DNA from: Crocodylus rhombifer
Lineage: Eukaryota > Chordata > Crocodylia > Crocodylidae
Assembly: GCA_038503035.1 (NCBI GenBank)
Contig: JAVSML010000029.1
Location: 431,327-495,326, forward strand
Direction of reading: 5' to 3'
DNA: 64,000 bases
The notes under the pieces were generated by a model. It saw nothing but the letters and a program-made list of their open reading frames with translations. It did no database searches and was not told the DNA's origin. Numbering within the stretch: the first letter of the stretch is position 1; each line of letters starts with the position of its first letter. The position numbers and the translations under genes were made by a program. This document shows, one piece after another, positions 55,275 through 64,000 of the stretch.

Positions 55275-57900
55275 TAAATGGAAGAAAGAAATGATTCTAT
55301 AGAAATACGCCATATTATAAGGTAGAATTTATATAACCTTGAGGCTACTCAGGAACTTTTTGAATTATTTTAAAGGATTTTGACCTTTAAGGTAAAGCTC
55401 AACAGCCTTGGGGAAGGCTTCAGTCAGAAGGAAATATGTGTTTGAGGGATAAATAACTCCTTTGTGGTTTACCATCATGAAGTTGGCACCAGAAAAAAAA
55501 TTCAGTATTTAGTTGAATTTGTATAAGAAACAAAAACATAATGAAGAAGAGAAAGTTGTTCCCATATTAAAAATAGCCTGTGAAGCAAGACCTTTTCTGA
55601 GCTTATTTTATCCTATCTTGTATTCTGCTAGTGTTCCTTACAAAGCACTTTGCCCAAAAATAGAAAAGATATAGACATAAGTATCATTTATGTTCTCTTT
55701 ACTTGTGGAAAAAACTGCTGGTTTGCTCTGTAAAAGACATTTACATGCAAAATTATAGTAATAGAATAATGCAAAAATATCTCCAAAGACAGATAAAGTC
55801 ATGCCTTGTATCAGGCCAATGCAAGTTTTAATATTGCTGAAGAAAAAAAACCTTTCCCTTTCAGACTTTACTAGGGATTTTGAGTCCCTTTATTTTAACA
55901 TTTGTGTTATATATTGATTCAGTAAAAACATTATATCCTTCGTTTAATTGTAGCAATATAGCCAGTGATGAAGATTTTTGCACACTCAAAACCTTTTTCA
56001 GATTTTGGATGTCTGAGTTTTAAAAATGGGCCAAAATATAAGTATTTTCCTCAGAAAATCTTATTAGGTTGGAGAATAATTGTGCATAGCCTCATCTTGA
56101 TTATACAAATTAGAATGGTCCTGTTACAAGCATCTAACAATGAAACAGGTCTTAGAATGGAAATACAGACACACTCATGTCTATAGCTCTGCTAGCGGCA
56201 CCACTATAATAAGATATTGGGATACAATGCAAAATCAAAAGCAACATTCAACATACAGAAATGCAGTTGTGTTGATAGGCGGCTGAATAGCTGTTCAGGC
56301 AACTGACAGAATAAAACGAGTCTTCAAATTCGATGAAGATTTAATTCAGTAGAGAAGCAATACAATACAAAAAATGAACTCCTATTCATTTACATACTAG
56401 TTATTATGTGGATGAAATATTATTTTTCTTTTCCTTTAAATTAAAGTTTTACACGGGAATTTAGATTTTGCAGTATTTATGTGAGTTGCTGCCATAATCT
56501 ATCTTGTCTCTGAAACTGTGGATTTTTCTCACATTATATACACTTCATTCAGAGAGCATACAATCTCTGATTGAAATGGCGATTTACTTTGTGGTGCAGT
56601 GTTATTTGTTCTCCCTTGTTATGCTTTCTGAACTTTAGTCCATTCAAAAAATGAAACATAATTGTGTCACGTGATTTAACTACTTCTAAGGACATTTCAG
56701 TAAATTCTTGGAATTAAAAAAAATGTTTTCTCATCTTCTACTGTTGTGGAACTCTTCTTTTTTTAAAAAAAATATTAAAATATTTTTGGGATGCCTCTTC
56801 CCATACTATTGAACCAGCACTTAAATATTGCCCAATTACATTGTCTGAATGCCGACCTCAGATGCTTGCAGCAAGTTCCAGTTCCTAATGAAATCAATGG
56901 TAATTTTACTCTTGATTTCAATGAAAACAGGATCAGAGCCTCAGTGAGGCTGATGATTCCAAACTGCTGATTCAATGCCAGTGCCATGAAGGTAAGTACT
57001 GATGCACCTACACATTTAAGGAAAAGAGGGAAAGCAGTAGAAAGAAGGAATGCCCAGGAAAGCGTTGTAATTCTTGCAGCAGTAAATCTATATCTTTCAT
57101 TTTTAATAGAATAACATAAGAGAGGGAAAGGATGTGGTTACTGGAAAATTGTAACCTGTTGGCTTTTGCAAGGTTTCAGATCTTTGTGACACCAAAAATC
57201 TGCATGATTGAATCACCTGAATGATTTTCCAGGCATACACTGATGCCCTTCACACTTACATCCGAACATATATCATGGGCAATAAAGAAAGAAAGAAAGA
57301 AAGGTAAAGAAGCTGCAAAGAAAACAGGATTAACCATGGAAGTCATTAGGTTTTTAAATTACTGGAATAAATAAATGTCCTGCGCAGCCTCTCAGAATAT
57401 CTGATTTTTTTTTTAAATCTGGTATCATAGTGTAAGGAGATGCTCAGAACCCTGATAAAGGTGGCCATTGTGTTGTCACTGGATAATAGTCTGCTTGGCT
57501 CAGAGGGACAGCTGAAGGGATGATCAGCTAATGAGGGTGGCACCACAAAGAGAGTTAGGAACTCCAGGTTATGAACACAGACTGCTGTGTAGAAGAGAAG
57601 CTCTTTTGTAATATTGGAGGAGGACAGAGGGTGTTTGATTGTGGACTCAAGGTTGTTTCTGTAAAGAATAAAACTGGTAAAATTGAAAAAAATGGGAATG
57701 GAACAGACTTGCTTACGTAAAGCAGCAGGCTAGGTGACCAACTTGCACATGGAAAATTTATCAGCAATTGCAATGCATTCTTCTCCCAACAGCTCTGATT
57801 CCGGGAATTAAAGAGTTAAGTAATGGCATCCCCTCCATGTCATGTATGGCCAGAAAAAAAGGACCAAAGAAGCCATAGGTCCTCTGTTAACAAGCCTAGG
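55275..57900. other. Long AT-rich unique stretch
   Basis: 2.6 kb without coding domains. Only a (GAAA)n microsatellite (57283-57303) and a CAATGG-type inverted motif near 56890-56925. Confidence 0.4.
57283..57303. repeat. (GAAA)n microsatellite
   Basis: About five GAAA units. Confidence 0.9.
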
Positions 57901-57911
57901 GAAACTCCTAA

Positions 57912-58800
57912 CTTGGGGGTGGGCAATATAGAGAGGCCAAATAGAGAGTTGTCACGGGCCAAATCAACACCCCACCTCATCCCCCTGCAACAACTCACCA
58001 AAACTTCCTATGGGGCTTTGAGTGTGTGTGGAGCAGTTTTCAGGAGTGGAACAAGTGTGATCCACTCCCTGCATGGCCTGCCCTATGGGGGAGCAAAGCT
58101 GTGGGGGGTGTATGTGGGTATGTAGAGGGGGCATGTATGTGTGGGGGGCAGGCTGGGAGCCAGCCAGAGGTGAGAGGAAGTTGGGGGAGCACATGCAGCA
58201 AAGGTCATCTGGTTGGCAGTTGTCCCCACAGTGCTCCACATGGGGCTAAGCCCTGCAGGAGGCAACCCATGCCATACTCCCACCCACACCTGCTGGCCTT
58301 GGCCTCAGCCCCAGCCCCAGCTGCCAGTGTGCAGCTTCTGGTGGGGCTGTTCTCAGCACAACTGCAACTGGCTGGGCTCAAATTATCACTGGGAGGCGAG
58401 GGGAGCACAACAGCAGCCATCCAGCTGCAGCCATGCCAAGAACAGCCCCAGTAAAAGCTGCACCTGGCCAGGGCTGGGACTGACAAGGCTGTTCTGCTCC
58501 CCTCACCTCCAGCTGTGGCTGCTGTTCCTACTCCTGCCCATGCCTCTGCCTCTGCCCCTGCTGTGCTGTTCTGGGGGGCAGGGGAGGGGAGGGCGAGGGG
58601 GAACAGGTGTGGGGGTAAGCTTCAGCCAGAAGGCTCCTGTCCAGCATGTGAAGCTCTGGCTCTAGCTTCCAGCTGCCTTCCAATCACTCCAACCACCCGG
58701 TGCAATGAGCTGCCATCTGTGGGCAGAGTGGGTGGAAGGCAGCTGGGAGCTGGAGCCAGAATTGGAGCCGGAGCTAAAGCCAGAGCCTCCTGGCTGAAGT
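57912..58800. mobile_element. GC-rich hAT-like block
   Basis: Starts GGGGGTGGGCAATATAGAG, a hAT-MITE-type terminus, followed by GC-rich low-complexity DNA with long compositional frames on both strands (58026-58454, 58213-58665, 58515-59033). A CR1-like TTCTATGATTCTAAG tail lies at about 58829-58843. Right terminus not found. Confidence 0.35.
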
Positions 58801-59189
58801 TCCCCCCCCGACCCAGAGCTCCCTACTCTTCTATGATTCTAAGCAACCTTGGAAGAAGTGGGAACCAAGGCTGCCACTGTTGCACATCACAGGAGCCTGA
58901 CCCAGCTTGGAAGGATAAAAATGGAAGGGCTAGAAGTCCCTCCAACAGCAGCTTTCAACAAGAAGCTGCTGCCTGGCCTCAGTTTCACATTAGTAGGTTA
59001 GGGGAGAACTCTTTAGAGAGACAGGGGGAATGAGTCCATAGCTGTCAAAACCTTGGATTTAGGTGGGCTGTGTAAGGAAATTCAGGCACGTGGAGAAGGT
59101 AAATTTCTTGACTGAGAGGAGGGAACCCCAGCTGCAACACCTATTGAATCATGTTCCATATGCCTAAGACTCCATTGGCTGTACATTAA

Positions 59190-60158
59190 GGCCTCATCTA
59201 CATGTGCAGTTAAAATCACAATATTTAATGTGCAGTCTATACAATCACATCTCCTGCCATGGCATATTCTGAGCTTATGCATTAGGTCCCATCATGTCTT
59301 ATTGCTGGTGCAGCGGGAGCTCCATCTTGGGCCTCCGCTGTACTGGCAAGAAGGAAGCTTCTATGGCTGGGAGCTCCCTTAGCTGTGAAGGGCTCCCAGA
59401 TATAGGGGCACCCCATGAACCCCCAGGACTGGGTGATCACAGCAGTCAGAGTCTCTCAGCCTCAGGGTGCATGAAACTCTTGGACTGGGAGATCATGGCT
59501 GCAATGGTTTCCCAGTCTTAGGGGTGCAAGGAGCACCTGGGGCTGAGAGATCATGGCCTCCAGTGCTCTAAGAACCCCTGAGGCTGGAAGATCATGGCTG
59601 CTGCAAACTCCCAGCCCTGGGGGTTTCACGCACCCCCAAGGCTAGGATGTCATGGCAGCTGCAATTTTCCAGCCCCAGGTGTACAGGGAGCCCCTAAGGC
59701 TGGAAGACCACAGCAGCTGTGATCCCTGGGGTCTCCATGCACCCCTGCAGCTAGGAGATTGCAGCCACACCCTGTCTGCGTCCTAGCACTGGAAGATGTG
59801 GTACTGGCACCCAGTGTCTACAGCTGTGGGACTCTAGCTCCTGGCAGCTGTTGGGTGCTGCCAGGACCCAAAGCCAGTAACCCAGCATTTCCTTTGTTGC
59901 GGGACTCCCAGCCCTGGCTGGACACAGTACACCCCCGTGGCTGGGAACCCAGCGGGTGCAGGGGAGACCCTGCTACATGTGCAAATTAAAGCTGGATAAC
60001 AACCAACTATGAAGTTAGTACACATTTTCAAGTTCTAACTTTTTTGCTTATTGGAGCTTTTTACAGTGTGGTAAATACTTTGCATGTGCCGCTGGTATCA
60101 ATGTAATTATGCAATTAACCAGTTAATTGAGTGATACCTGTACCATGTAGAGGAGGCC
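59190..60158. mobile_element. Harbinger-like MITE, TAA target duplication
   Basis: Ends GGCCTCATCTACATG and (reversed) GGCCTCCTCTACATG, flanked by TAA at 59187-59189 and 60159-60161, as expected for PIF/Harbinger (TWA). 969 bp, noncoding, with an expanded interior array. The same family as 16421-16880. Confidence 0.88.
59419..59771 (+). repeat. 58-bp tandem array inside a MITE
   Basis: Six to seven degenerate units, each like ACCCCYRAGGCTGGGAGATCATGGCNGC...CCAGCCCTGGGG. Most are 57-58 bp; the third is about 40 bp. The short family copy at 16.4-16.9 kb has only one or two units. Confidence 0.8.
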
Positions 60159-60162
60159 TAAG

Positions 60163-60655
60163 AAAAATATTTACAGAAGTGTTGCAACCACAGCTAACAT
60201 TCCAGCCATGTGCACACAAACTGGTTTCTTTGTATTGCCACCAAACTCCCTTCTGCAACCTATGCTCTTCCCTCCAAGTTCCACATAGATTACCACATCT
60301 TTCCTCTTAACAGTTATTGTAGCTGTGTCTCTTGCGAAATCACTTTCTGACTTCTTGAGTCTGAGGTTACTAGTAAATAGTCCACTGTTGGGACATGAAC
60401 TTTCTGACCAGCCCATTATACCATCTGCCACTGCTGACTATGGTTCATGTACCGTGTGTTGTGTAATATCAGGGGGGGAAAGGAATCTCTGTTTATAAAA
60501 CTAAACTGGTTCTTTAAGAGAACTATTTACTGAGATGTTGTAACTTCAGCTTACATGCTAGGCATGTGCACACTGATTTGTTTCTTGGTGTCTCCTCCAA
60601 ACTCTTCTCTCTTGTAACCCTTATTCCTCCCTCCATGTTTCATGCTGCTTCTTAC
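60163..60655 (+). repeat. Old direct duplication
   Basis: 60163-60300 and 60518-60655 are diverged direct copies, offset about 355 bp: TATTTACAGAAGTGTTGCAACC versus TATTTACTGAGATGTTGTAAC, then GCATGTGCACAC, TTTCTT and CCTCCA in the same order. Confidence 0.7.
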
Positions 60656-60659
60656 AACC

Positions 60660-61340
60660 TAAATAATTCTTTGTCTTCCATAAGAGACCCTGATGAAAAG
60701 AAGTAATGCTGTATCTATGGACCATGTTGCTTGCAATTTCCTGTAGCCCCTTTGACTTCTCTTCCCACTTACTAAATAATTACAGAATTTGCATTGGGAG
60801 TTTGGTGTTCTTTCATGCTATTCTGCAATTATCTGCTATGATACAATGTGAACCAGACTTAAAATGCCATTTGCACAGAAATGTGGACAGTGATCACAGA
60901 AAAGCTTCACAAAAAGTCTGCCTCAATATATGTGAATTGTCCCCAAAAGAGTAGGGAAGGATAGGGCAAGTGGGCCTCACTCACAGAACTGACTGGAAAG
61001 GCAGACAAAGGGATTGATCATCCTGAAGGACAATATAGCTGGTATACCTCAGCCTGTATGGTTTGAAGTCTGTAATGTTCATCTCCCTGATGAATACTTT
61101 TTTTTTCTAACCTCCTCCCCTAGGTCCATATCCAAATAGCATTATTAATGCCTCATGAAAGCAGTGGCAGTTACTACATAGTTTAAGTGCAGACAATAAG
61201 GGAAGTAGAAAAACCTTACAAATTGAACTGTTGCCAATTACTGAGACTTAGCACATGTTGGCCCCTGGAGCAGATGGTCTCACAAAGACGAGAGAGACCG
61301 TTCTACCACTCACACAGATTGAAGGAAACAAAATCAAACA
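60660..61340. other. No gene recognised
   Basis: Short chance frames only. Confidence 0.4.
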
Positions 61341-61354
61341 GCAAGACCTACAGC

Positions 61355-61455
61355 GCCCTGTGGTCTAGGGAAAGGAACATGAAACTGTAAGCCCAGAGAC
61401 CACAAATCCTCTGTTCAGGCTTTTGCACCCAGAGGTTCTGGGTTCATCCCAGAAT
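61355..61455 (+). repeat. Possible tRNA-derived SINE fragment
   Basis: TGGTCTAGGGAAAGG (A-box-like, 61361) and GGGTTCATCCC (B-box-like, ending 61450) occur in the right order, and TTCTGGGTTCATCCCAG is typical of SINE heads. Weak. Confidence 0.35.
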
Positions 61456-62400
61456 AACCCAGACATATGGCTATATTGCCGGCAACAACTAGGCCAACAC
61501 TTTGCTACATGAGCTGGATATGGAAACCCATACATTCAACCCCTTTATCCCCCTCTTGTTTCTCTTGTTTCCTCTTCTCTCTGCTTCCACACTCACACAC
61601 CCTCCTCACGAGCACTGTCCCTATGCTGTTACACCACGAAAAGGCAAGAGCTTTTAATACTGGTACAGTCAATTCTTTCAAAATGACACTGCTCTGATTA
61701 CCCATGAGTTACTCCTCTGTTCCAGTGGCTTTCAGTGAGCATGCTCAGAAGCTTAAACAGCATATTACAATAATCACTCCCAGATCAGTAAAATAATACT
61801 TCTACCTACATCTCAACTTCTGTCCCCTGCTTTGAATTTCTTCTATGTCTATGAAAGCACTTAGAATAATAAAATGAGCTCTTACATATCACTTTCCACA
61901 TCTAAGTGATAGAAACTAATGATCCTGTCCACTGCAGTAGTACCTTTCAGGACTTCAGAGGGTATTAAGGAGAGAGCACCTTATTTGAGAACAAAGAGGG
62001 TGTGAAATGACACTTGGAGTCTGGATTGCAGGGTAGAGTAACTGCTACGTCCTGATGTGTGGTTAACAGAAGAAACTAAAACAGAACCCAAACACTGCTA
62101 AGAGAATACAGTTCTAGTTTGCTGTGGAAGAATACAGCTATGCAATCAGTCCATTAGTCATGTGTAGTTACAACGCAATCAGGTGTTGGCCAGTAATTAC
62201 AATATGTGCATTCATAGCATCCATGATGTAGGTTTGTTGCCTACAAAAGCTCATGCCTCTCCAGTTCAGTCTCTAAAGAGCCTACCCTATTTTCTTCCCA
62301 ATTACAGTATGGTGAGAGATATATAATAAAATCTATACCTTTGTATTAGACACTTTCATCAAACTCAAATGTTTTTTTGCTATACTGGTTTAGCTCTTCC
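61455..62400. other. No gene recognised
   Basis: Unique-looking DNA. No domain or repeat ends found. Confidence 0.4.
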
Positions 62401-63400
62401 TATCAGATGTGATGTGTTTCAATGTATATACTGAGCCTGTAAGCTCTTAAGCTCCTGTCCATCACTAAGTGGTCTCCAGGCAGGCATCCTCTCTGGCTCT
62501 GCCTTTAAAGCAGACTTATTAGTCTTCTTCTTGCCACCCTTTTGGAAGTGTGGCCTACTGCCCTGAGTACCAGTGCTGAGCTCCTAAGACACTCCGCTAG
62601 CTTAAGAATACCCTTTAACTGCCCTCCATGTTTAGGGACCCTTTGAGGAGCACATGATATTTGATGAAAATAAACAGACTTTGTAGCTGACACCTGTATG
62701 CCAACCTAAATTTCCTCAACACTCTTAAGAATAGTTTGGCAATAATTCCAAGACCCGGTGTTGGACTCCATTCTCCAACACATGGTCCTGTTGGCATTGG
62801 ATTTTAAACATGGATGCCTTGTTCCAAGGGGGGAGGAGGGCAACCCAGACCTCAGACCAACCACGACTTTTCCATTTGATAATAGGCAAATTTATTGATG
62901 CACAATGATAACAGAAAATAAACAATACAAGCAATCATGCAATTCTATATATCTACCATCCTAGGGCTGTCATCAGAGTCAAGATACATCTGGTCAGGAT
63001 GCAGGCTTCACTGAGGCTCTCTCTTAGGTGTCAGATGTCAGCATGTCAGCAGTCTGGAGGTGAGATACTGAGGCCCACACCCCTTTCCCTCCTCCCCCCC
63101 ACCGTGGGATGGATAAGACAGGCTGGTGATGTGCCCTCTGTCCATCGTGGCCTCGGGGACCCCTCCCAGGGGGACGGGAATGGAGACCCCTCTCAGGGTC
63201 CCTCTCAGGGACAAGGATCCTTTGCTACTCTCAAGTCTCTGCTTTTGTATTCTCCTTCCCTCCTGATGACTCTCCATGCATGGCTGTTGCAGATTGGTCT
63301 CTCTGTGGTCGTTGTACTGTTCATATTCTGGTTGTGTACTTGTTTGTTAGATACCCTGTCTGCTTCTGAAGGCCAAGAAAACTAAGACACAGGCTTTTAG
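62400..63400 (-). repeat. Possible LTR, minus orientation
   Basis: On the minus strand AATAAATTTGCC (AATAAA at 62891-62896) resembles the poly(A) region of the 52.2-kb LTR (AATAAATTTGC), with a weak TATA-like GAATACAAAAGC about 350 nt upstream (63241-63253). Spacing is similar to the other two LTRs. Ends not identified. Confidence 0.35.
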
Positions 63401-64000
63401 AAAGCATTTTGCCCCTGCTGCCCATCCTGAACCATTCTAATGCATTAGAAGTTTGCACACACACACACCCCTATAAGCCAATTCCCAAAAAGCAAACCTT
63501 TAAATACCATTTTCTAGCCATCAGTACCTCCTCCATACCACAGAGCTTTATTCTTTCTCCTATTCTTGCAGTCAGTGCTCTTCTGCTCTGGCTCTCAAAA
63601 TGTTCTCCTAGATCTAGAAACTTGTTCCTTTGTGAGTTCATGCCAAACAGCTCAGCCATTGTGAGTTCAACCCTGTGCTGTCACAGCTTTACATCAAGGG
63701 GCCTGCTACACTGCAAATAGTTGTGTAACATAAAGATAACCAAACTACCTTTAAAGGGGCTGGTTCAGAGACCAGAAGCAATCTACCCACAGCAGCATGG
63801 GAGCTCTATGTCTGTTAATTTAACCTGCACAGAAGCAAAGTAAAGTTAATGTTGTATAGCCAGGACTAAACAACTAGTGTTGCTTAGAGTCACCTCATTT
63901 AAAGCTAGCTAAATTGCACTAACTGCAGATGTTCAGCTACTCCGGGAAATTTTCAATCCTCAAACCCCAGAACTCTGCAGGCATACTGAAACTATCCCAT
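63400..64000. other. No gene recognised
   Basis: Mixed-composition DNA with a short CA run near 63458-63470. Confidence 0.4.

Noticed and set aside
58026..59033. Overlapping 140-170-codon plus-strand frames as genes
   Set aside because: Low-complexity Ala/Gly/Pro/Ser content in GC-rich DNA with equally long frames on the other strand. No domain, no splice or promoter context.
1..64000. A novel multi-gene system
   Set aside because: No set of intact, co-oriented or interacting genes exists. All recognisable coding signals are decayed mobile elements.

Overview
This window looks like intergenic, repeat-dense DNA from a sauropsid vertebrate. A crocodilian is my best guess, because CR1 LINE remains, hAT and PIF/Harbinger transposon remains, many short DNA-transposon derivatives ending in a GGGTGTGTCTACA-like motif, and an old MIR/CORE-SINE background occur together. 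The species call is inference. I recognised no host protein-coding exon, tRNA, rRNA or CRISPR. Nearly every open frame is a broken piece of a mobile element or a chance frame in GC-rich repeat DNA.

Layout. 0-7 kb: an LTR-like GC-rich block (1.2-2.3 kb), a palindromic MITE (2.66-2.87), a minus-strand LINE tail (3.2-3.7), a tRNA-derived SINE (4.4), a plus-strand hAT transposase remnant (4.87-5.5) and a GAAAC-rich MITE (6.5). 7.4-11.4 kb: a nearly full-length but decayed minus-strand CR1 (ORF1 esterase-like piece, endonuclease, reverse transcriptase) with a foreign insert. 11.7-15.1 kb: local duplicated segments, a second LINE type in two opposed pieces, and a hAT MITE with a perfect 8-bp target duplication. 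15.5-16.9 kb: an old MIR split by a 659-bp DNA transposon, then a Harbinger-like MITE. 17.9-21 kb: a possible Gypsy integrase relic and CR1 pieces on both strands. 22-28 kb: mostly unique AT-rich DNA, with CR1 3' ends at 24.7-26.2 kb, one split by a second hAT MITE. 28.4-32.4 kb: short palindromic MITEs, then the best CR1 in the window (plus strand, 291-codon RT frame). 32.4-35.8 kb: older CR1 pieces, one internally deleted.

36-44 kb holds unclassified transposon DNA, an LTR-like block with a 41-bp tandem array, a CR1 cut in two by a 2-kb solo-LTR-like element (4-bp duplication, 7-bp terminal inverted repeats), and a degenerate Harbinger element with convergent Myb-like and nuclease genes. 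44.4-46.2 kb: two DNA transposons, one almost entirely a foldback. 46.7-48.65 kb: an internally deleted plus-strand CR1, abutting a second Harbinger relic (48.66-51.0) that has lost the third catalytic domain and carries 190-bp direct repeats. 51-64 kb: a minus-strand LTR with a 106-bp CR1 insertion, a MITE with internal tandem repeats (54.1-54.8), a MIR (55.1), long unique stretches, a GC-rich hAT-like block (57.9-58.8), a TAA-flanked 969-bp Harbinger-like MITE carrying a 58-bp array (59.2-60.2), and a possible LTR (62.4-63.4).

Nothing here forms a cooperating gene system. The window is best read as a layered record of insertions: old MIR and LINEs, then CR1, then hAT, Harbinger and LTR insertions landing inside them. 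The most informative observations are the nested insertions with readable target duplications and the Harbinger pair.
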